Below are positions 32,501 to 37,030 of a stretch of DNA of 37,030 nucleotides, piece by piece. The DNA is from Lachnospiraceae bacterium UBA7205. Lineage in GTDB: Bacteria > Bacillota > Clostridia > Lachnospirales > Lachnospiraceae. Position 1 is the stretch's first letter, and the number at the start of each line of letters is the position of its first letter. A program made the translations under genes and the position numbers. Below the pieces are notes generated by a model. The model was not told the origin of the DNA. It did no database searches and worked only from the letters and a program-made list of their open reading frames with translations. The stretch is from NCBI GenBank assembly GCA_002490665.1, contig DKUL01000086.1, positions 20,145 to 57,174 of the forward strand, in the 5' to 3' direction.

Positions 32501-34804
32501 CGGTATTCGTTTACCATGCCGGATGGGGATGCGGAGGTCACGGCGGCGTTTGAGCCAGTCGACGTTATCCTGAAATCCAATCTGAGCGGCAACGCGACAT
32601 GCTCCGGCAATGCAGAGGGAATGGTGACCGTGAATGTAAAGCCGGATACTGCGTACACAGTCAGCAGCATTACGGTTACAGACGCAGGCGGCAAAAAGCT
32701 GTCCGTTTCCAAGCGCCAGAGCGGCTCCTACATCTATGAGTTTGACATTACCAAGATGACAAAGGCACCATGTACGGTCAGTGTATCGTTCAAAAGGCAG
32801 AATGAAAAACAGGCTGTGGACACTTCAAAGGCGAACATTGACGAGGCAGTCGAGGAGCTTGCAAAAGCGTCCGACAATGTGCAGAAGTCGATTGACAAGA
32901 TAAAGGATATTGTGAAAAAGCCGGACGGTTCCTACAAGGGGTGGGATGAACTGACGTCCGCCGAGCAGGATGCGGTGGTGGCGGAGGTGCTAAACCTGGT
33001 GGAATATCTCGGGGATATGTCGTCGGCGGCTTCCTCGATTCTCAGCAGCCTGACGACACTCTACAACATCCTTTCACCCTATATGACGGATGCCGCAAAG
33101 GCGGCGAAAAACGATATCGAGAAGGCGACGGACCATATCCACAGCATGCTCGATTCGCTCAAGGCGGCAAACAATGGCGTCAAGGGCATTGTCAATTACA
33201 TGAATGCGCAGCCGGATATCCAGTTTGCCAAGCTCGGCGACGGGTTTGACGTGTCGAAGGAAAATTTCCACAACCAGCTCAAGGGGCTGTCGGACAGTAT
33301 TAAGGTACTGAGTGACAACGCGTCAGGCTACTCCGACGCCATCAATGACGACCTCCGGGCAGTCAACGACCAGCTCAATGTCGTGTTCAACCTGCTTGCA
33401 GACCGCATGGTGGACATTGAGAGCCTCAGCATTGAGGAGCTTTACGAGGATGTTGACGACACGAACATCGCATCCATAACGACAGGCAGGGCAGATGCGT
33501 GTGCCAACAAGGGCATTGTAAAGGGGGACATCAACGTGGGCGGCATCGCCGGTTCCATGGCGATTGACGACGAGGATCCGGAGGACAGCGCGGCAGGCAG
33601 CATCGAGTACCAGATTGGCAGGCGGTTTATCACCAAGTGCCTTGTGACGGACAGCGTGAATGAGGGCTATATCACTGCCAAAAAGAACGGTGCGGGCGGC
33701 ATCTGCGGCTACATGAACCATGGGATTATCATCGACTCGGAGAGCTACGGCAGCGTGGAGAGCACCGAGGGCGACTATGTGGGCGGCATCTGCGGGGAAT
33801 CCCTGACGATTATCAAGAGATGCTATGCGCTCTGCTCCGTTGCCGGAAACAAGAATGTCGGCGGTATTGCCGGCTATGGCGAGACGCTCAAAGACTGCTA
33901 TTCCATGGCGGATGTCCGTGCGGAGAACGGGCGCGCGGGCGCGATAGCAGGACAGATTGCGGGATACGACGAAGTGGACGCGGACGCCGAGGAGGAACCG
34001 AAGGTTACCGGCAATTTCTACGTGGGCGAGAATATTCACGGAATCGACAACATCAGCTATATCGGGGTCGCCGAACCGATTGCGTACAGTGACCTTCTGA
34101 CCGTGGAGCAGCTCCCGACACAGTTCTGGCACCTCAAGGTCATCTATAAGGTGGATGACACGTACCTCGGCTCCGAGGAAGTCAAATACGGCACCAAGCT
34201 CGACCATCTCAACTATCCGCAGATTCCCGGTAAAGAAGGATTTTACGGAGTCTGGCCCGACGTGTCCGACAAGACGATGGGCGGAACCTTTGTCGTCGAG
34301 GGGACATACAAGGACAATGTGACGGTCGTGCAAAGCGATGGTGATGCTGACACCCTGCAGGAGGGACAGAGGCAGAAGCCGTATGCACTGGTTGAGGATA
34401 TCTTCACGGAGGACACGATACTGCATGTGAAACGAAGCGATATGACACCGCCGGAAAAAGTCGGTGCAAAACAGTGCGTCGTATACGAGGTAAGCCTTGA
34501 AAACAGCGGTATCCGGGAGACGGATACATTTGCGCTGCGGATACTGAACCCATATGGGGATGCAGTGGTTTACGGATATAAGGACGGCACATGGACAGAG
34601 CAGGAGAGCAAGCCCAGGGGGCAGTACCTGCAAGTGACCATGACAGGCACGCAGGAATATTTCTGTGTCGTGGAAAATACGTCCGGCATTGTGGTCATCA
34701 TTGTCTGCGCGGCGGCAGCGGCAGTTATTATTGTAGTACTTATCATTGTCAAAAAGAAACGAAATGCGCGCAAAAAACGCAGACAGGGAAAGGACGAGGC
34801 ATAG
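29519..34804 (+). CDS. Giant secreted, membrane-anchored GLUG / InlB-B-repeat surface protein
   Basis: A 1761-residue protein. A signal peptide (1-30, KRLLALTLAFAMAFGMMPVHSVRAA) precedes an acidic segment (31-58). GLUG-type repeats with VGGIAG/GGIAG cores occupy about 155-335, then a helical region (339-452). Divergent InlB-B or Flg_new-like beta repeats (about 464-700) and a Pro/Glu/Thr/Ser-rich linker (about 768-893) follow. Then come more beta repeats (about 938-1092), a second helical region (about 1098-1310) and a second GLUG block (about 1320-1505). A C-terminal domain (about 1520-1718), a TM helix (1723-1744) and a basic tail end the chain, with no LPXTG. ATG 29519 is preferred over GTG 29510, with GAAGAGGGTGAG upstream. 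Likely roles are adhesion or an extracellular partner of the MMPL protein (inference). Confidence 0.85.
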   Translation: MHKLPKRLLALTLAFAMAFGMMPVHSVRAAEQTKQEAATDKEDEEKGESEETAEEEIRYERIDIGTAEEFADFAAKCYIDSWSRNKYVSLKADIDLTGVDFQVIPVFNGIFDGVGHTISGFDYLGDGYVVGLFRYVESQGVIQNLTLKGAVASENEKECIGSICGVNYGTIRNCTFQGTVSGRDTVGGIAGINEGTGTITGCAVKGRITGYYSTGGIAGINHGALNYCSNRAGINDDSAWVEEDDEMGGLGILESLANNDDNELYSGVDTGGIAGFSDGVISRCTNTGTVGYEHTGYNIGGIAGRQSGIVSLSTNNGTVYGRKDVGGIVGQMEPFIEIDEAESLRNAIDKLHDIIEKTIDDMDSAKDVVRHDVDTMQSYADSAIDTGDVLVTQLTDFVDENVDEVNNLSGRMEHIIDMLPDILNNVSAAGDAMSDLNDVAKQLSKDLDVIGKLGDSQYSETQHSRISLLSTVGGEISTDSAEPEVNDTVTITVKPNDGYQLKDGSLKVTDAKGKKIAITPVGGRNDQYTFVMTKSNVKITAEFVYKGTFLVKSTVGGKVTTTQDGDKFTFQAAASAGYTFNCFRVNGSVFQESEITLDKASYIKEGTSVAVEAVFDKKSDAVHKVTVASGIGGTAYVSDRMNTAAAGETVTVHVVASSGYEYSEMKISGGISSAPSSTNVNERTFQMPDRDVEVEVLFRSKCESSSGRRIFEESNAGGTVTVRQGADSAQYQITIKPDKEHDVSEPDALKFTKVTLSGTAGDAVADAESPAETQAENPELPSDAPAGEAEKDSDAQQGEQPSESIPTDETDTTAPSSEDTEIIPTEIIPTESVPEESTPAENRPTEAPEEEETEGSGEDVQLSPGAAEGSSEEQTSAEQEEGARADAVPAEAVRKDQLTYDADAGTYTYIVDLGGTPDSYRAFVTFVKKAGASDDSGASHNVTTASSTGGIVTVDKTSAKPGEKVYATPASNSGYVLTKILVNGESLTAESDKKRYSFTMPDGDAEVTAAFEPVDVILKSNLSGNATCSGNAEGMVTVNVKPDTAYTVSSITVTDAGGKKLSVSKRQSGSYIYEFDITKMTKAPCTVSVSFKRQNEKQAVDTSKANIDEAVEELAKASDNVQKSIDKIKDIVKKPDGSYKGWDELTSAEQDAVVAEVLNLVEYLGDMSSAASSILSSLTTLYNILSPYMTDAAKAAKNDIEKATDHIHSMLDSLKAANNGVKGIVNYMNAQPDIQFAKLGDGFDVSKENFHNQLKGLSDSIKVLSDNASGYSDAINDDLRAVNDQLNVVFNLLADRMVDIESLSIEELYEDVDDTNIASITTGRADACANKGIVKGDINVGGIAGSMAIDDEDPEDSAAGSIEYQIGRRFITKCLVTDSVNEGYITAKKNGAGGICGYMNHGIIIDSESYGSVESTEGDYVGGICGESLTIIKRCYALCSVAGNKNVGGIAGYGETLKDCYSMADVRAENGRAGAIAGQIAGYDEVDADAEEEPKVTGNFYVGENIHGIDNISYIGVAEPIAYSDLLTVEQLPTQFWHLKVIYKVDDTYLGSEEVKYGTKLDHLNYPQIPGKEGFYGVWPDVSDKTMGGTFVVEGTYKDNVTVVQSDGDADTLQEGQRQKPYALVEDIFTEDTILHVKRSDMTPPEKVGAKQCVVYEVSLENSGIRETDTFALRILNPYGDAVVYGYKDGTWTEQESKPRGQYLQVTMTGTQEYFCVVENTSGIVVIIVCAAAAAVIIVVLIIVKKKRNARKKRRQGKDEA

Positions 34805-34824
34805 GCAGAACGGAGTGAACAATT

Positions 34825-35550
34825 ATGCGGATTGCATACTGTGAGGATGAGGCGGCGCAGGCAGGGCTTGTCCGTTCCATGATGGAACGATGGGCAGACC
34901 GCAGGAAAGAGCCTGTGGAGGTGGTTCTGTTTGAGAGCGCCGAGGAATTTTTGTTTCAGAATGAGGACTATCCCTATGATGCGGTTTTTCTTGACATCGC
35001 GATGCGGCAGATGAACGGCGTGGAGCTTGCGCATGCCATCCGCAAAAAGGATAAGAATCTGCCGATTGCGTTCCTGACGGCGGACAAATCGTTTGCCATT
35101 GAGGGATATGAGGTGTGTGCCTTGCGGTACCTGGTCAAGCCAGTCACGGCAGATAAGCTTGACAGCCTGCTCGATGCGCTGCTGGCAGAGCAGGAACGCA
35201 GCGCGGTGGAGAATATATGGATTACAATCAGTGAGAACGGTGCGGTGAAAAGGATAGCGGAGGACGGCATCTGCTATGTGGAGGTGCTGGGGCATTACAC
35301 CTGGCTTCATCTGGCAGATGCGCCGGCAATCCGCATCAAGGAAAGCCTGGCGGCAGTTGTTGAGCGCTTACACAGAAAAGAACTGTTTGTGAAATGTCAC
35401 AGAAGCTATGTGGTGAATCTCGCATATGTCGAGAGAATCAGCCGCACCGACTGTACGCTGGCAGACCGCACGGTTCTGCCAGTCAGCCGCAGCGCCTACC
35501 GGCAGTTAAATGAGCGGTTTATACAATATTACAGGGGTGGATGTCCGTGA
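34825..35550 (+). CDS. LytTR-family response regulator
   Basis: A 241-residue two-domain regulator. The receiver domain (1-118) has the acidic pair in YCEDEA, the phospho-acceptor Asp57 in YDAVFLDIAM, Thr85 in AFLTAD and Lys105 in RYLVKP. The LytTR DNA-binding domain (about 128-237) has the typical KESLAAVVERL, FVKCHRSYVVNLAYVERI and LPVSRSAYRQL motifs. It should bind direct-repeat DNA sites when phosphorylated. It starts 20 bases after the giant surface-protein gene, with GGAG upstream, so it is likely the last gene of that operon and may control it. No kinase is encoded on this strand; the kinase-like gene at 36063-36872 on the other strand is the nearest partner candidate. Confidence 0.93.
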   Translation: MRIAYCEDEAAQAGLVRSMMERWADRRKEPVEVVLFESAEEFLFQNEDYPYDAVFLDIAMRQMNGVELAHAIRKKDKNLPIAFLTADKSFAIEGYEVCALRYLVKPVTADKLDSLLDALLAEQERSAVENIWITISENGAVKRIAEDGICYVEVLGHYTWLHLADAPAIRIKESLAAVVERLHRKELFVKCHRSYVVNLAYVERISRTDCTLADRTVLPVSRSAYRQLNERFIQYYRGGCP

Positions 35551-35568
35551 AAATAGTTTCCCATAAGC

Positions 35569-36027
35569 CTATTCCTGCTCTGTCAAAACCATCCACTCCC
35601 GGCTGCAATACCCTGTTATCCCTTTGTACTCAATCAATGCCCATTCACCATCGGCAAGCTCCAGCACCCTTCCGCCTTCATCAGGCGGAATTTTGCCGAT
35701 GACTGCGTCATTGATGGAGGGGCCTTTCCTGATATTGAGGTTATGCCTTCCGCCCGAATACTGAAACGTATAGGAAATAACGGTCGTTTCTTCCGGTTCT
35801 GTTATGCTTTCTTCAGATGATGCAGATTCCGTTTCATATACTTCCACACTGGACGCCGGAACGCATTCCGTCTCGGCTGTGCTTTCCACCTCGGTATCGA
35901 CGGCAAGCACGACCTCCTCTGCCGTGTCAGGTGCAGTAAAAATGAAAATACCGATGCAGAGCACGCAGACATGCAGGACGGACAATAAAGCACATATCGT
36001 TTTTCGTTTCACATTTTTCAATTGCAT
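35569..36027 (-). CDS. Membrane-anchored bacterial SH3-domain protein
   Basis: A 152-residue protein. A basic N-terminus is followed by one TM helix or uncleaved signal (about 10-30), then an acidic Ser/Thr/Glu-rich linker (about 35-83). An SH3b-type domain (about 85-148) contains the LNIRKGPSINDAVIG motif and WALIEYKGITGYC. Such domains usually bind cell wall or peptides on the outer side of the membrane. The gene lies 35 bases downstream of the kinase-like gene on the same strand, with GGAGG before its ATG, so it is probably co-transcribed. It may be an accessory sensor for the kinase (inference). It converges with the LytTR gene, leaving only 18 bases between the stops. Confidence 0.8.
   Translation of the reverse strand: MQLKNVKRKTICALLSVLHVCVLCIGIFIFTAPDTAEEVVLAVDTEVESTAETECVPASSVEVYETESASSEESITEPEETTVISYTFQYSGGRHNLNIRKGPSINDAVIGKIPPDEGGRVLELADGEWALIEYKGITGYCSREWMVLTEQE
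35670..35694 (+). terminator. Possible intrinsic terminator for the plus-strand operon, inside the convergent gene
   Basis: A perfect 7-bp GC-rich stem (35670-35676 and 35684-35690) with a 7-nt loop is followed by TTTT. It lies about 120 bases after the LytTR stop codon, inside the opposite-strand SH3 gene. No better terminator is visible in the 18-base convergent gap. The short T-run and the coding overlap leave chance as a real alternative. Confidence 0.3.
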
Positions 36028-36062
36028 AGAAATACCTCCAGTCTATAGGAAAAATACAAATT

Positions 36063-36872
36063 CTAAGATGGCTGTTGTCTGGGCAGATAGATGTACAGCG
36101 TAAATCCGGCGCTTTTTGTACCCTTTGCACGGACATGGCCGCCAAAATCTTCAATGACTGCCTTTACCTGCGCAAGTCCGAGGCCGGTTCCGGCTTTTCG
36201 GTTGCTTCCCTGATAATTCAAGTCGAATAATCTGTTCATTTCCTGTTCTTCCGGTGCCGTGCCTTCATTCTTAAAAATAATCAGGCTGTCATCCCCGTCC
36301 GCCGTAATCCGGATATATACCGTTGCGGGGCATGGGCTGAATTTTATGATGTTGTCAAAGACATTGCTGCATATGAGCGTGAGGGCGGCTGACGACAGGT
36401 AGGTATCGGCATCAGGCACGGAACAGTCATAATCAGCGTGAATCTTATGGAGCGTGAAAAGCTCCGGGTGGTTATTCAGGTAGTCGGTAAAAAAGGCATT
36501 CAGGTTGACCGGCAGCGAGGAGGTAAGGGGGCAGGGGTAAAAAGGGTGGGTCTGCTTTTGAAGTTCCTTCATGTACTTTTCCCGCTCGTCAATAAGCTGT
36601 TTGTTCTCGTCGGACAGGAGCTTCACGGAGTCGGTAAGCTCCTGTACCTTAAGTGATAGCTCGATGTGCAGGCTGTCTGTCTCATCAAGCAGCATGTCGT
36701 CAGGGGAAGCGGCGGGCTGCTCCGGATTTGCGTGCCATATCAGTAAGAGGGAAGTGAATAGAAAGCATACTGCACACACCAATGGATGGTTAGCGGCAAG
36801 AAATCCTATGCCGATGATAAACAGCATACTGTTAAGTGTTAAGAAAAAGGGATTGTCAATTGGCTTATTCAT
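36063..36872 (-). CDS. Two-TM histidine-kinase-like ATPase (sensor kinase candidate)
   Basis: A 269-residue protein. Two TM helices (about 9-27 and 31-46) with almost no external loop are followed by a helical linker (about 66-108) and an HATPase_c domain. The domain has an N-box-like SNVFDNIIKFS (169-179), a degenerate G1 region (FKNEGTAP, 200-207), an F-box-like LFDLNYQGS and a clear G2 motif GTGLGLAQVKAVIEDFGGHV (228-247). A canonical DHp H-box is not obvious; His109 in QTHPFY is the only nearby His. It could be a true kinase with a divergent DHp domain or an ATPase acting on another protein. ATG 36872 is chosen because GGAGG lies five bases upstream. It may act on the convergent LytTR regulator (inference). 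Confidence 0.78.
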   Translation of the reverse strand: MNKPIDNPFFLTLNSMLFIIGIGFLAANHPLVCAVCFLFTSLLLIWHANPEQPAASPDDMLLDETDSLHIELSLKVQELTDSVKLLSDENKQLIDEREKYMKELQKQTHPFYPCPLTSSLPVNLNAFFTDYLNNHPELFTLHKIHADYDCSVPDADTYLSSAALTLICSNVFDNIIKFSPCPATVYIRITADGDDSLIIFKNEGTAPEEQEMNRLFDLNYQGSNRKAGTGLGLAQVKAVIEDFGGHVRAKGTKSAGFTLYIYLPRQQPS

Positions 36873-36994
36873 AGTATCCTCCATTTGCAAAGTCTGTAAA
36901 TTGTTTCATGCCTTTAGAGCGTGTTTTCCGAATGCAATTCTATCGTATCAAAAAAAATAAAAAAAGTATAGTTAAAATTAATAAAAACACTTGC
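36873..36994. other. AT-rich upstream region of the kinase gene
   Basis: There is no coding sequence here beyond the kinase RBS. The minus strand contains TAGAAT-like and TATACT-like hexamers (36942-36937 and 36970-36965), but neither has a good -35 at proper spacing, so I do not call a promoter. The region should contain the start signals for the minus-strand operon. Confidence 0.3.
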
Positions 36995-37030
36995 TTTTTT
37001 TTTTTTTTTTTTTTTTTTTCGGGGGGGGGG
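36995..37030. other. Homopolymer tail T25-C-G10, probable sequencing/assembly artefact
   Basis: The window ends in 25 T, one C and ten G. Homopolymers of both kinds in succession at an end are typical of read-end or contig-end artefacts and are not seen elsewhere in the window. A genuine T-tract preceding the artefact cannot be excluded. Confidence 0.8.

Noticed and set aside
33323..34822. 499-codon open frame on the minus strand inside the giant surface-protein gene
   Set aside because: It is antisense to a clear coding sequence and has a His/Arg/Val-rich shadow composition with no recognisable domain.
36937..36970. Promoter for the kinase operon on the minus strand
   Set aside because: TAGAAT- and TATACT-like hexamers exist, but the -35 positions are homopolymer runs that match poorly.
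1..37030. Defence system, prophage, CRISPR array or transposon
   Set aside because: No repeat-spacer pattern, integrase, transposase, nuclease or phage structural gene was seen. All genes fit polysaccharide, transport or surface and signalling roles.

Overview
The window looks like chromosomal DNA of a low-to-mid GC Gram-positive anaerobe of the Clostridia, most likely a Lachnospiraceae-type gut bacterium. This is an inference from strong GGAGG-type ribosome binding sites, frequent TTG/GTG starts, a LytTR response regulator, an MMPL transporter next to a giant GLUG-repeat surface protein, and the style of the polysaccharide genes. No tRNA, rRNA, transposase or CRISPR array was seen.

Region 1 (1-26880) is one long, co-directional polysaccharide locus. 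It opens with about 250 nt of densely base-paired, apparently non-coding leader (1-260). Twenty-one genes follow, many joined by ATGA/GTGA/TAATG overlaps, and the locus ends at a strong intrinsic terminator (26833-26880). The genes supply sugar-nucleotide enzymes: a WecE-type 4-aminotransferase, a GNAT acetyltransferase, PglF- and PglE-type enzymes, a TviB-type UDP-HexNAc dehydrogenase and a TviC/WbpP-type epimerase. A PglC-type initiating phosphosugar transferase, one GT2 and five GT4 glycosyltransferases, a Wzy/WaaL-like polymerase or ligase and three putative GT-C-like membrane proteins would assemble the chain. Tailoring candidates are an ATP-grasp ligase, a DUF2334 deacetylase-like protein, a FemAB/GNAT-like transferase and an AsnB-type amidotransferase. 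Together they predict an undecaprenyl-linked repeat unit started by a 4-amino-2,4,6-trideoxy-HexNAc sugar and containing a HexNAc uronic acid that may be amidated. No PglD-type acetyltransferase is present and an ATP-grasp enzyme sits in the gene block where one might be expected, so the 4-amino group may be free or carry an unusual acyl group. No Wzx flippase, Wzc/Wzb pair or RmlA/RmlB is in the window.

Region 2 (26881-35550) is a separate transcription unit with a well-formed sigma-A promoter (TTGAAT-17-TATAAT) abutted by a 17-bp palindrome. It encodes an MMPL/RND-type transporter with Asp-Tyr pairs in its membrane core, a 1761-residue secreted, membrane-anchored protein, and a LytTR response regulator. 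The giant protein appears to have a mirror-image domain order: GLUG, helical, beta repeats, helical, GLUG.

Region 3 (35569-36872, minus strand) converges on region 2. It encodes a short two-TM histidine-kinase-like ATPase followed by a membrane-anchored SH3-domain protein. The kinase and the LytTR regulator may be a two-component pair split over convergent operons. The last about 36 bases are a T25-C-G10 homopolymer tail that is probably a contig-end artefact.
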